Of a stretch of 64,000 nt of DNA, positions 11,723 through 22,421 are shown piece by piece; position 1 is the stretch's first letter, and the number at the start of each line of letters is the position of its first letter. The stretch spans positions 62,001 to 126,000 of the forward strand of contig NRSV01000035.1 in assembly GCA_002286855.1 (NCBI GenBank). The letters are read 5' to 3'. Below the pieces are notes generated by a model. The model was not told the origin of the DNA, did not search any database, and worked only from the letters and a program-made list of their open reading frames with translations. The position numbers were made by a program, and so were the translations under genes. This DNA comes from Bipolaris cookei (taxonomy: Eukaryota > Ascomycota > Dothideomycetes > Pleosporales > Pleosporaceae).

Positions 11723-12907
11723 AAGGAATAGAGTCCAACGGAGATAGGGCGAGATGAAGCGATGAAGAGGGACGCAGTTGCTGGTTAGTTCTGGTGCAGA
11801 TATCCCGAGGTCTGAGGACTCCAGTCGTTTTCGTTCTTTGTTTATACCTTGGGCATAACGTACCATGCCTTTTTTCTATTTGCTGCTGCGCAGCGTGGTT
11901 TTGGTCACAGCGCAGCCATGGCAGATAGGGATGGTTGATAGAAGATGACAGTACGTTATAATGTGCTGCCAGAAAAGAATTGAATCAAGTTTTGAATTTT
12001 CGTTATTGCCCTTACAGTCTGGTTCACAAGTGTATCAAGAAACAAGGCTTTAATCAAAGCAGTCATTCGTTTTGCCTGATAGAGATGTAGTACGCAGTCG
12101 AAGATGAGTGACCCAATATTTGAACTTCAACCTCACGCCACCACAAGACGAGATTAATGTCTGCCCTTTTAAAGGGGATATCATTTTCACACGACAGAGC
12201 ACAAAATGTACCAAAGATAGAAATGACCATGGACGAACTCAAATGTGCCCTTACTATCAAGAGTAAGATTGAGTAAGAATCGGCTTCAACACCAAACACT
12301 ATGCCCATTTTCGTCAGCCAAATCAAATACATTGAAGACGGGGGACAAGTCCAGGTAAGCAGGCCTAGCAAGAAGCGGTTTAAAGATGACGACAACACTA
12401 GGGAGCTCAAGGCCAATATGCGGCAACCGGTTGGTGTGGAGGTCCGAGGTGATTTGGAGATGGTGAACAGAATGGAGCAGCTTGTGAAGACTGATCAAGG
12501 CAAAGGGCAGTTTTTGGAAAACGATTGCAGACGAGATGGCGGGTGTGATTGGTAAGCTGTACAGGTCGGAAGAGCTTGAAAGATGTCATCATGCCGTCTG
12601 GATGAGTAGATAGATTTTCCTCAGCCTTTCTGTGTCGGGCTTACATGCAACTACGAGGAGATTGCACTATGAGTAGGCTACGACACTAACCAATACACAC
12701 ACTAGTGTCAAATCAATTTGTTCTTATCACCCAAGCGAGGCTAACAAAACGAAAATGATGATTGCGCCAGAGGTGCAAGAAATAAGAAATTGCGCACAAA
12801 GCTGTGACGACAGGGTCACTGTGCGCTTCATTTAGTTGCTTTTATCTATCATGTATGAATCATAACATCATCTAAGCAGGGTATCATCATCCTGCCAGTA
12901 AGCAGCT
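11723..12907. other. Gene-poor stretch before LYS1
   Basis: An 84-codon frame at 12301-12555 (+) begins MPIFVSQIKYIEDGG and is charged, but it has no recognisable domain or flanking exon. It was not called. No repeat or RNA was seen. Confidence 0.45.
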
Positions 12908-14071
12908 CTATACCTCCTTCTTGGGGACACCACCTGGTAACGTCTGTACTTTTTCCTGGAAAAGCTTCTCAGCGCCTTGCCATACGAGGGTTGTGGCGCG
13001 GTCCTTGAGGGCCATCAAGCTAGGCAGTAGGGCATTGCTGAAGGCTTCTGACGACTCGCGGGGAAGTGCGGATGGAAGATGGTCAATGGAGATGACGGAG
13101 AGTCTAGGGCCATTGCCTTCGACGGACACCTCGACTGTGGGCTTGTCAAATGTTGTGTTGATGTCGTAGATAGGGATAGGGTTGTGGGGGTTGGTGGTGT
13201 CGCAGGAGACATCGCATACGACGCTTAGCTTGCGGTTTGGGGATCTAAGGCTCTCCTTGCTGACAAAAGGAGGAATGGGCTTGGAGAGGTAGATGCAATT
13301 GACGAAGATGTCCGACTCCACGATCTCAGGGTAGGGGCCGTCGCGTTCCTTGGTCTCGGCCAGATCCCACTTCTTGACTTCTGAGCAGCCAATCTTTACG
13401 AGAAGGTCGACAGCACCCGAGCCGCACCGACCCAGAGCACCGAGAACCAAGCTGCTAGGCTTGCGGCCTGCAACCTTCTCACCAGCAGCGACATCATCCT
13501 TGAGCTGAGCGATCAGTTCACTCTCATTGTTGTAGTAGCCGCGGCCGTCGGTGAATGCATCGAGGCTAGGGAGGGGCTCGCCATTGGGGTGGGTGAGCTG
13601 CCATGCCCACGTCTTGATAGCAAGGGCGGCGCCAACAAAGCCAGCATGGTATCCAAAGGCAGCCACACGCCTGCCCGACTCGTCCTGCAGAAACTCGAGG
13701 TCGTAGAGAGTACCACCTCCGCGGGGAAAGCGAGCGAGGACATTCTCCCAGCCGCCTTGTTGCTTGTAGCAGTGTGCAAAATGAACGAACGTGTGCTCAA
13801 GAGGGAATGAGTCCTCAGGCAGTTCCTTGAGACCAAGGATGATGTGGTCCTTGGGCGCCGTCTTGTATGCGCCCTCTTCAATGAGAGTTGCGCCGGCCTG
13901 CTCAAACTCTTCGTCGGCGAAGATGCGGGCGTAGTTGGGGTCCTTGGGTGAGCGCTCGACGAGGACAGGGTAGCCGGCATCGAGCAGCTTCTTGGCTGTG
14001 GTGGGCGTGAGGCATGAGCGGTGCTCGAGTGGCTTGGCCTCTGCGCGGGCGTGGAGGGTAGGGAATGCCAT
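12908..14071 (-). CDS. lys1: Saccharopine dehydrogenase (NAD+, L-lysine-forming)
   Basis: A single exon of 387 residues, close to the yeast enzyme in length. It catalyses the last step of the fungal alpha-aminoadipate lysine pathway: saccharopine + NAD+ to lysine + 2-oxoglutarate + NADH. Family motifs run the full length: TLHARAEAKPLEHRSCLTP, HIILGLKELPED, HFAHCYKQQGGW, GTLYDLEFL, LGALGRCGSGA (dinucleotide binding), NCIYLSKPIPPF, CDVSCDTTNPHNPIPIY and ISIDHLPSALPRES. Both cysteines in GRCGSG and DVSCDT, which can form a disulfide in the yeast enzyme, are present. The C-terminus is KKEV, so there is no PTS1 peroxisome signal, unlike yeast Lys1 ending SRL. It is divergent from the SulP gene, sharing a 466 bp upstream region with a TGACTC site. 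Confidence 0.96.
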   Translation of the reverse strand: MAFPTLHARAEAKPLEHRSCLTPTTAKKLLDAGYPVLVERSPKDPNYARIFADEEFEQAGATLIEEGAYKTAPKDHIILGLKELPEDSFPLEHTFVHFAHCYKQQGGWENVLARFPRGGGTLYDLEFLQDESGRRVAAFGYHAGFVGAALAIKTWAWQLTHPNGEPLPSLDAFTDGRGYYNNESELIAQLKDDVAAGEKVAGRKPSSLVLGALGRCGSGAVDLLVKIGCSEVKKWDLAETKERDGPYPEIVESDIFVNCIYLSKPIPPFVSKESLRSPNRKLSVVCDVSCDTTNPHNPIPIYDINTTFDKPTVEVSVEGNGPRLSVISIDHLPSALPRESSEAFSNALLPSLMALKDRATTLVWQGAEKLFQEKVQTLPGGVPKKEV

Positions 14072-14537
14072 TTTGGAGGGGTGGTGACTGTTGTTGTAGT
14101 GGTGGTGGTCAATTGCAAGCCGACAGTCTTATAAAAGGCAATGCGACGGACTTCGGAGTGTGGAGCACGGAAGGCCGGACTAAAGCAGCCCACTATGACT
14201 CCATGTTCTGTTTTGCCCGGCGCCCAAATTTCGAGCTCCGAGAACGGGGGGAGACTTGACTGGGTGTGGGGGTGGACAGACCAACGAGAACGGCGTCCCA
14301 CCCGCACCGGAAAAACCATTGCCCATGATACAGCTACGGCTTCACGTCCATGCTCTTGCTCGTGCGGCACTTAGGACGGAAGCGCGAATTATGATCACTG
14401 CTTGGAACAGTCGCCCGCTTCGAGACGACGGACTCTAACAAAAGAGGAGGAAAAACGACAAGAAGAGAACAAGGACGGCGACATCAGCAACAACAACAAC
14501 AACGGCACCATCACTATCAACACCAAGGCCATCAAGA
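14072..14537. other. Shared divergent promoter region of LYS1 and SulP gene
   Basis: It contains the TGACTC element, GT-rich repeats next to LYS1, and an A/C-rich leader with CAACAACAAC before the SulP ATG. No other coding sequence was found. Confidence 0.6.
14196..14201. promoter_or_regulatory. Gcn4/CpcA-like site upstream of LYS1
   Basis: TGACTC lies 125 bp before the LYS1 start, matching six of seven bases of the TGASTCA site used in amino-acid cross-pathway control. A single short match may be chance. Confidence 0.3.
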
Positions 14538-17137
14538 ATGCCATCCAAACCAGCCACCCCAGACGAAGGCAGCCGCCCGTCTGCAACAGCCTCACACTCG
14601 AGAGACTCGTCGAATTCAAGCGCCCGCCATGCTCATGCGCCTGCCACGCCTAGCCAGCTCCGACAGGCCCATGTGCCCTCGGACCCGTCCACTTCGCCAG
14701 ACGAGGCCATGCACCACCGACATTACTATGACGACGACGAAGAGCCTCTTACTTCGACTAGTGACGCTCTGCCCCGTCTCGACTTTGGTGTCGACGGCAT
14801 ACAACCCACAACAGATGCCCTGTCTGCGCACTCGATCCATGAGAATGTTGGCCCGTCCGGCGGTATCATAGAAATCGACCTCGAACCTACTGTGCGCACT
14901 CGCCTGCTAAACCACCAACAACACGACACCGGCGCTGGGAGGCCAGCGACACATCGCAGCTATGGTAGCTTTGCGGGTAGCGTGCACTCGGAGCAGAGCT
15001 TCGGTGGCGCCTTTCCTGGTATACGTGAGACGCTCGAGGGCGACGCACCAGACGTCACACATGCTCTGCTGGGCGACGCTCTTGCCGATAGCATCACCAA
15101 CAAGGCCAGCGGCAAACAGATGAGCACCACCCGATGGCTTGCCGAACGCCATGGCATCAAGAATAAGCGCATGATGTACCTCAAGTACTACATCCCCATT
15201 CTCAACTGGACCCAGCAGTACAAATGGCGCTACTTTAAGGGCGATCTTGTCGCCGCTATTACCATGGCCTCCTTCTACATCCCCATGGCTCTCTCGTACG
15301 CCTCGAATCTCGCTCATCTGCCCCCCGTGCACGGTCTCTACAGCTTCGCCTTCAACCCGCTCATCTACGCAGTGCTCGGCACCTGTCCGCAGATGGTCGT
15401 GGGCCCAGAAGCGCCGGGCTCACTTCTCGTTGGTGAAATTGTGCGTGAGAACATCAAAAAGGGCACTACAGACGACAACGACGGTAGGCGCAACGCCGAA
15501 ATTGCAGGCATCGTCACGTGCATGGCTGGCGCATTCATTCTCATTGGCGGCTTCTTCAGGCTTGGCTTTTTGGATAATGTCCTGAGCAGGCCCTTCTTGC
15601 GTGGCTTCATCAGCGCTATTGGTGTCGTCATCTTCATTGACCAGCTCATCCCTCAGATGGGACTTGCAAGACTTGCTGCTGACCAAGTATCTCACGGAAG
15701 TTGCTTGGACAAGTTCCTATTCCTTGTCCGCAATGTTGGCAATGCTCATGGTCTTACGTGTGCCGTATCCTTTACTGCGTTTGCTATTATTATGTTCTTC
15801 AGGTATGTTGTTCCACGCCAGACGTCTAGTCACTGCCTCTTTCTGATTCTCCTTGCTCACAACTTTGCAGAGAGTTCAAGAAGCAACTGCAGCCACGTTA
15901 CCCCAATGTCGCATACATCCCAGACCGTTTTGCAGTTGTCGTGCTTGCTACCATTGTCACCTGGAGATACCAGCTTGATGAGCAAGGGCTCGCGGTTCTT
16001 GGCGAAGTGAATTCGAGTGCCAAGCTCTTCTCAGTCCACTTTCCCTTCGACACGTCGCATCTGAAGTATGTATCGGACGCCATCAACACCGCCCTCATTA
16101 TTGCTATGCTGGGTTTCTTTGAGTCGTCTGTTGCAGCGAAATCCCTAGGCAGCGGTGAGCAGAACAAAGAAGGGGTGCAGATGCCACTGAGCGCAAACCG
16201 GGAGCTCATTGCATTGGGTACTGCCAACATCACGGGTGGCCTCTTCATGGCTCTTCCTGCTTTCGGTGGTTATGGCCGGTCCAAAGTCAATGCCTCGACT
16301 GGTGGTTTGACACCTATGAGCTCTGTTTTGCTCTCTATCATCACCATTCTGTGCACTGTATTCATGCTGCCCTATTTTTACTACTTGCCAAAGGGCGTGC
16401 TTTGCGCCATGGTTTCAGTTGTTGCATACTCGCTTGTTGAAGAAGCACCGCACGACATCAAGTTCTTCTTGAAGATTCAAGGCTGGTCTGAACTGATCCT
16501 CATGGGCCTCATCTTTGTCATCACCATCATTTGGGATCTGAAGCGTGGTATCGGCGTTGGTATCGGTCTGTCCATCCTGCGCCTCATCCGCCATTCGGTC
16601 CGCCCACGGATTCAAATCCTCGGCCGTGTGCCTGGGACAACCAACCAGTTCTCCAACGCAGAGCAAGCCCCAGGAGACGTTGAGTTTATTGAGGGATGTC
16701 TAATTGTCAAGATCCCAGAGCCCCTCACTTTTGCCAATACGGGCAACCTCAAGACGCGTCTTCGCCGCCTAGAAGACCACGGCACCGCTAGAGCGCACCC
16801 CGCATTACCACGGGTTCGACATGCGGAAAACAACAAGAATGTTATTTTTGATGTACATGGCGTTACGTCGCTTGACGGAGCTGGCGCTCAGGTACTTGCT
16901 GAGATTGTGGAGTCGTATAGAAACCGAGGGGTTAGAGTGTTTTTCTGCAGAGTGCCCAACGAGTCGAGTCCAGTTTACAAACTCTTCGACAAGAGCGGCA
17001 TTATCGAAATGTGTGGTGGGCAAAGACACTTTGTACACAGTGTCGAGGAGGCGCTTCGTATGACGGAGATGGAGCGGTTAACCGAGGAATGGGGAAGTTC
17101 CGCGGACAGCTCACGGGCTGTTTCCAGCCGGGCATGA
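14538..17137 (+). CDS. SulP-family anion (sulfate) transporter with STAS domain
   Basis: Exons 14538-15802 and 15871-17137 (68 bp intron) give 843 residues. The first 200 or so residues are a soluble Ser/Thr/Asp-rich extension. The transmembrane domain then begins with YYIPILNWTQQYKWRYFKGD, and has MASFYIPMALSYASNLAHLPPVHGLYS, VVGPEAPGSLLVG and SANRELIALGTANITGGLF, with PAFGGYGRSKVNA. A C-terminal STAS domain spans roughly residues 690-820 (VIFDVHGVTSLDGAGAQVL). The combination of the N-terminal extension with ANRELIALG and ALPAFGGYGRSK matches the yeast YPR003C branch better than the plasma-membrane SUL1/SUL2 permeases. Substrate and compartment are therefore uncertain. Confidence 0.92.
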
Positions 17138-17853
17138 CGAGGATTTTGCCACTAAACATTTGGATCGTGCAACATGGTCGAAGGCGTTTCTAGCATGGCA
17201 TTGGACGATACGGCGTTTTGAGTTTCCAAGTATAAACTAGACGAGTGCGTATGTGCATATATTCTCATGCACTTGCAGCTTCCGCTTTGCGCACGCAGCT
17301 TAGTTGTCATTCCACGCTGACCCCTGTCTCGCTTAGTGCCAGCTCTTCCTGACTGCCCTAGCTCTCATTGCGGGTTGTGCAGCCGCCATATCAATCGCTT
17401 TGAGGGATTTAGTAGCGATCATATCCCTGATCATATTGTGTTGTGATGCTGCAAGTCTAGGCGCCATAGCGAGGACATGTATAGAAGCGGCAGACAGCAT
17501 CGCGTTTTGCGCCGTACGACGTAATGCTGCGACAGCCTTAGCGAAACAGAAGAAGATTAAAGCTTCAGCATGCGAGCATTGATAATACGTACAGTATAGT
17601 ACAATGGTCACATCAAGCCTCGCAATATGAGACGTTTATAGGTAAGTCTAGCGCGTGACATCTTAATCTGCATGTATCCATTCTAAGATACGTCTATAGG
17701 TAGGCTAGCGCGACACAGTTAAACAACACTTGCGAGGCTATATATAAACATAACTAGGGGCAAAGGGAGAAGCGACGTGCAGCCAGCAGACCCCACCAAA
17801 CTTGTGCACCTCTTTAAACTAAACATCTAATTACTCAATATCATCATACTCAA
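17138..17853. other. Left flank of the transposon island
   Basis: It contains an imperfect direct repeat (ACGTTTATAGGTAAGTCTAG near 17632 and ACGTCTATAGGTAGGCTAG near 17690). A 10 bp inverted pair flanks it, AGCCTCGCAA at 17616-17625 and TTGCGAGGCT at 17730-17739. An Ala-rich open frame at 17400-17582 has no known domain. It is probably degenerate repeat DNA. Confidence 0.5.
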
Positions 17854-18753
17854 ATGGCATCAAATGAACCCGATATTCAGCTTGCTATCCAATCTCTTAA
17901 GGTAAACAAATTCAAGGAAATCGCCGTGCTGCTGCAGTCTATAATGTAGCCGAAGCGACGCTCTGCCGCCGACGCGCTGGCAAGCTTGCCCGACGTGATT
18001 GCCAGCCCAATTCAAAGAAGCTTACCAAGCTAGAAGAGGAGGTAATAGTTGATCATATACTTTATCTTGACTCACGTGTATTTGTGCCCACGTACGCTGC
18101 TATACGTGATATGGCCGATAAGCTACTAGCTACGCGTGGCGCTGGACATGTTGGGCAGAAGTGGCCAGCTAACTTCATCAAGCGTACAGGCTCTCTTACA
18201 ACGCGTTTTAATCGGGTGTACGATAGGCAGAGAGCTTTATGTGAAGATCCAGTCCTAATCAAGAGCTTGTTTGAGCTTGTAGAGCAGACAAAGGCCAAGT
18301 ACGGCATCTGTGATGAGGACGTCTATAACTTCGACGAAGCTGGCTTTATGATAGGCAAGATCACGACTCAGCTTGTTATTACAGCTTCAGAAAGAAGAGG
18401 CCGGCCAAAGGCTATTCAGCCAAGCAATCGTGAGTGGGTGACATTGATCGCTGCAATCAACGCAGCTGGCTGGGCCGTCCCACCATCGGATCACCAGCCT
18501 TGAGAAGGCTAATAAGGCAGCCACAAAGCGTAGGCAGCATAAAATGAAGCGGATACAGAAGTAAGATGTGCTTACAAAGGGAGCTGGAGAGGATCTACTC
18601 ACGCGGCGTGAGGCAGATCAGCAGAGTGCTTATGAAGAGCGTCAAGGAGAGCGATCAGGTGTCAGCCGCCTGGCTCTAACACGCTGCAGTAGATGCAAAG
18701 AGACTGGCCATAACTCGCGTACATGTAAGAAAAACACTCTAGATGCTAATTAA
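17854..18753 (+). mobile_element. Fot1/pogo-type DNA transposon relic A (internally deleted transposase)
   Basis: The transposase is broken. It begins MASNEPDIQLAIQSL, then shifts frame near 17905-17915. It continues through the HTH/CENP-B-like region (NVAEATLCRRRAGKL), DMADKLLATRGAG and the first catalytic Asp block (VYNFDEAGFMIGK) to GNREWVT-like sequence (SNREWVTLIAAINAAGW). The second and third acidic catalytic residues are missing: the frame jumps directly to a C-terminal tail after a large deletion. The tail ends in a zinc knuckle, CSRCKETGHNSRTCKKN, as in the two neighbouring elements. It cannot encode active transposase. Clear terminal repeats were not identified, so the element ends are approximate. 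Confidence 0.8.
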
Positions 18754-19112
18754 CCTACAACATTAATATCTATTAACATTATTATGATATGGTGGGGCTA
18801 TACGCTTACAGAAGTGTGTAAAGTTAGTAGTCTGCGGCGCTCGCTTGCCACATATGTTATGCGAAGAGCGCGCTAATATTTAAACTTAAGGGCCTGTCTG
18901 GTTTCCCCGGCAAAAGGAGCTTTTAGCGCAGAGCTATTTATGCCGGTAAGCTCAACTGGAACGGAGGGGGGTGTCTGGGTTTTGCCGGTAGCGGTTATTG
19001 GGATATATATCGGGGCCGAACTAACGACCTCGGTGTTACCTCAATAGTTCAGTGCTGACGACTCTTAGTATAGGCCAGCGCACATAACGCACGAACCCAT
19101 GTAGCTTAGCAT
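18754..19112. other. Spacer between transposon relics A and B
   Basis: No coding sequence. Two related GTCTGG...GCCGG blocks near 18895 and 18980 look like fragments of another repeat. Confidence 0.4.
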
Positions 19113-19169
19113 ATAACGTGTTTCACCACCGAGCGGTCCACTCTTGTACCGCGACACGCCTTCACAACA
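19113..19169. repeat. Left terminal inverted repeat of element B
   Basis: Starts TAACGTG and ends CCTTCACAACA. It pairs with 20872-20944 in inverted orientation, with one insertion in the right copy. Confidence 0.8.
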
Positions 19170-20823
19170 GCATCACAGAATATCTCAACAACTACAGCTC
19201 CAAAAGAGCTATACTGAAGTTGACGTACAAATAGCAGTCTTTGAGATTACTAGAAACCAAACCCAAAGTATTCGACAAGCTGAAAAGGTCTATAACGTTC
19301 CTAAAACAACGATACGTCGACGACGCGACGGCAAGCATTCTTGACGCGACTGCGAGCCTAACTGCAAGCGCCTAACAAAACTAGAAGAGGTAGCTGTTAC
19401 TAGGCGTGTAATTATTGAGGCTGAGCGAGGACTACCCTGTGGGAGAGACGACGTGCGAGATATGGTCAATAGACTATTCCGAGAGCGCGGCAGAGGGGAG
19501 GTTGGCAAGAACTGGGTTGATAGGTTTGTCCAGCGCAACCCTGAGCTGCGTACGCGCCGGAGCTGTCCATATGATCGTCAACAAGCTGCCCGCGAAGATC
19601 CAGCGCTTATCAAAGGCTGGTTCGAGCTAGTTCAGAATACGAAGGCGAAGTACGGTATCGTGGACGAAGATATCTACAACTTCGATGAGATTGGCTTCAT
19701 TATGGGCAAGATTTTATCATAGTCAGTTATCATGGGCTCAGACAAACCAGGAAGAACAAAGAAGATCCAGCCAGGCAACCGTGAGTGGGTTACGCTGATA
19801 CAAGGCGTTGGCGCAGCAGGCAAGCGTATCCCAGCGTTTCTCATCTTCGCAGGCAAGGTTCTAATCTCTACCTGGTTTACTGAGGATCTGCCACGCGACT
19901 GGGTGATACAAGTCAGTCCTAACGGCTGGACGAACAACGATCTAGCGCTTAACTGGCTCCGTCACTTCGATTCCCATGCGCGCCCTGTGGGGACGCATAG
20001 ACTGCTCATTATCGACGGCCATGAGAGCCACTGCTCAGTGGAGTTCCGAGATCTCTGCGAAGAGAAGAAGATAGTCCTCCTCTGTATGCCTCCCCACTCG
20101 TCGCACCTCTTACAGCCTCTTGATGTGGGCTGCTTCTCGCCGTTGAAGCGTGCATATGGTGATGCTATCTCGGTCTTGGCACGCAATCACATCCACCATA
20201 TCAGTAAAGAAACCTTCCTACCAGCGTTCAAAAAAGCCTATTACAAGGCTATTACACCAGAAAATATCCGCGGAGGGTTCCGAAGTGCTGGGCTTACGCC
20301 ACACGATTATCACGTTGTTTTATCACAGCTTGACGTCGTGCTACGTACGCTGACTCTACTAGCGCAAGAGACTACTACCTGGGAGCCGAAAACGCCGCGC
20401 AACGCGCGCAAAATGGAGGCGCAGGTTACGCTTATTCGAAACCGCATGCAAACCCAGCAAGAGTCTCCTACAACTTCTCTTAAGGAGCAGATGCAGCAGT
20501 TGAGCAAGGGAGCCGAGCAGATAGCACATAATATGGTGTTTATTAAGGAGAAACTTGATCGCCTTGAAGCTGCGATTAATGAAGCAACAAAGCGAAAAAC
20601 TCGCAAGAGGCGCTACGTACAGCCAGAGGGGTCCCATACAGTTGGCCAGGTAGCTGATCAGATCGCTGAGGCAGAGGGTGGCAGCTGTAATGAGGGTGCA
20701 ACGCCTGCGAAGAGGGTGCGCAGTGAACGGCGCTGCGGGCGTTGCAGCCAAATTGGACACAACTCCCGTACGTGCCAAGTAGAATTAGAGAATACAGAGG
20801 ATATCGACGCGTCTAAAGAATAA
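19144..20823 (+). pseudogene. Pogo/Fot1 transposase of element B with two in-frame stops
   Basis: One continuous frame from about 19144 to 20823 interrupted only by TGA at 19342-19344 and TAG at 19720-19722. No frameshift was found. The N-terminal DNA-binding region (AEKVYNVPKTTIRRR) and GKNWVDRFVQRNPEL precede the DDE domain. All three acidic residues are present: IYNFDEIGFIMG, LLIIDGHESH and LLQPLDVGCFSPLK. A coiled segment follows (KEQMQQLSKGAEQIAHNM), then a basic KRKTRKRR patch and a zinc knuckle CGRCSQIGHNSRTC. Both stops can come from single C-to-T changes (CGA to TGA, CAG to TAG), so this copy was lost recently. No initiator ATG is seen in the leader, another defect. Confidence 0.82.
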
Positions 20824-20871
20824 TATCTTGTTCTACTTAATAAGAAAAATCGTGGTGGTGTTGCGTAATAT

Positions 20872-20944
20872 TGTTGTGAAGGCGTGTCGCGGTGTTAGAG
20901 TGGGCCGCTCGGTAGGGTAGACCACTCGGGGGTATAACACGTTA
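20872..20944. repeat. Right terminal inverted repeat of element B
   Basis: Reads TGTTGTGAAGGCGTGTCGCG and ends AACACGTTA, complementary to the left TIR. It is longer than the left copy because of a partial internal duplication of the ACCGAG segment. Confidence 0.8.
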
Positions 20945-21671
20945 GTTACTTTATTTAACAAGACTATTACTCGTTAGTCTATAGCAATATAGATTAGTAT
21001 TTGTTAACCCCCCTGGTTACACCCATAACTCTTTTCCACTACGAATCGCCAGACAACCTCACGGAACACTAGCGTAAAGCTCGCCGGCCCTAGCAAGGAC
21101 CCGGACAGAGAAGTATAGATCCAAACCCCGTGTAACATATAAAGACTTCTGGTGTCAAGATTCTTGTTGGTTGCTTTTCGCCAATAGAGTAACAGGGTGC
21201 GCTGGACAGTAACTGGCAAGTATAACGATATATTGTACTTGTACTCAAAACTTAAGTTGAACATAATAAGCCATAAGGGCACATTGCTACAACGGATCGA
21301 GTCCTATCGGACTGCGCACGCAACTACAATGCGCCCACCGCGCCAAAAAGGCTGACACAAGATATCAGAGCTGCTGATATCGTTGCGTAGTTGATACATG
21401 AGATAGCTGCCGCTATCTGTACTGTGATGGGTTGTCCAGCCCGTCACAATTGCCAGTTCTTATATACTACTAAGATATCCCGTGCTATCCATTCTAATCG
21501 TACCGTCCAGTGTTTGGACTGGCGGGCGTATCTCAGCTGGCGGTCATACCGTCCATAGTCTTGGCTGGCGGACAGTCATGTGACGGGGTGACACGACTAG
21601 TCTTGCCTACGCCGCTACAGTGCTTAGAGAGCTATACAATACGCTGTAAGATGCTTACTAATACTAATAAG
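20945..21671. other. Non-coding spacer with short GGC/TCC-rich palindromes
   Basis: Related segments ACCGTCCAGTGTTTGGACTG (near 21508) and ACCGTCCATAGTCTTGGCTG (near 21548) contain short inverted repeats. No coding sequence was recognised. It is likely degenerate transposon DNA. Confidence 0.4.
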
Positions 21672-22118
21672 TAACGTGCGGGATCAGTGAGCTGGCCAGA
21701 TCAGTAAGCTGGCCGCCCGAAAAACCACCAAAAATCGCAAAAAACTGACCCTTGCAAATTCAACAACGCCTTGATAATAAACTCTATAAATCTAACTCTA
21801 GCCTTTCCTAATTATCTTGATGCTCTAGGCTTAGTAAGTAAATACTTAATTTAGTAAATCTCCAGATCTAGTGATTTTGGGGCTAAAACTTGATAAAATC
21901 TCAATATCTCAGTCCCCCAAAGGTCTATTTGTCTAGAATCCTAGTAAGAGCTTCAAAGTAAGTAGAAAAGGTCATTATTAGATTTATAGAGTTTGTTACC
22001 TACGCGTTGTTGAATTTTCAAGGGTCAGTTTTTTGCGATTTTTGGTGGTTTTTCGGGCGGCCAGCTTACTGATCTAGCTAGCTTACTGATCTAGCTAGCT
22101 CACTGATCCCGCACGTTA
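21672..22118. mobile_element. 447 bp MITE-like element with long terminal inverted repeats
   Basis: Left arm begins TAACGTGCGGGATCAGTGAG and the right arm ends in the exact complement. The arms match over about 95-115 bp, including CCGAAAAACCACCAAAAATC and AAAACTGACCCTTG. They then drift apart but still share AACTCTATAAATCTAA further in, so the total paired arm is about 130 bp. The right arm carries one extra copy of a 20 bp AGCTAGATCAGTAAGCT-type unit. There is a TA at each end and no coding sequence inside. The terminal TAACGTG is also the terminus of element B, so a related pogo transposase may have moved it. Confidence 0.85.
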
Positions 22119-22421
22119 ACAAGCTTAGTAGTTTCTATAAGCAAGGAGCGAGTAAGGAAAAGCCTGGGCTAAGCGAGATAGGGGTAAGCGTGGGATGACA
22201 GCAAAGCCGCGCGCGCAAAGCGGAAGCTGCAAGTGCATGAGAGTGTACATACTACATGAAAAGGGCGTTGGGAATCTAAATTTTTTCAGCTTACCAGTAG
22301 GAGGGTTCGACATGCGTCTCTTCTCCAGCATTGCGAGAATACTAAGTTTGGCGCCATTCTAGGATGAGAATGTTACATAGACTCACGAGGATTTGCTCCC
22401 CGACTGTGTGAGGTAGCGGAT
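22119..22421. other. Degraded 5' part of element C
   Basis: Just before 22422 the frame reads back into transposase-like sequence (IDSRGFAPRLCEVAD), but stops and frameshifts break it further upstream. The DNA-binding N-terminus is not recognisable. No left TIR matching the right end of element C was found. Confidence 0.55.

Larger units (their letters stand above)
19113..20944 (+). mobile_element. Fot1/pogo-type DNA transposon B with TIRs and TA flanks
   Basis: A complete element by structure. The left end (TAACGTGTTTCACCACCGAG...) is an inverted match of the right end. The strongest shared block is ACCGCGACACGCCTTCACAA, at about 19148-19167 on the left and as its complement at 20874-20893. 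TA dinucleotides lie at both termini, as expected for TA-targeting Tc1/pogo elements. The right terminus carries an extra duplicated ACCGAG-type segment. It is 1.83 kb long and contains the decayed transposase described separately. Confidence 0.82.

Noticed and set aside
21500..21600. Short palindromes around ACCGTCCA as a possible transposon terminus
   Set aside because: Only two imperfect copies in direct order, without inverted ends or target-site duplication.
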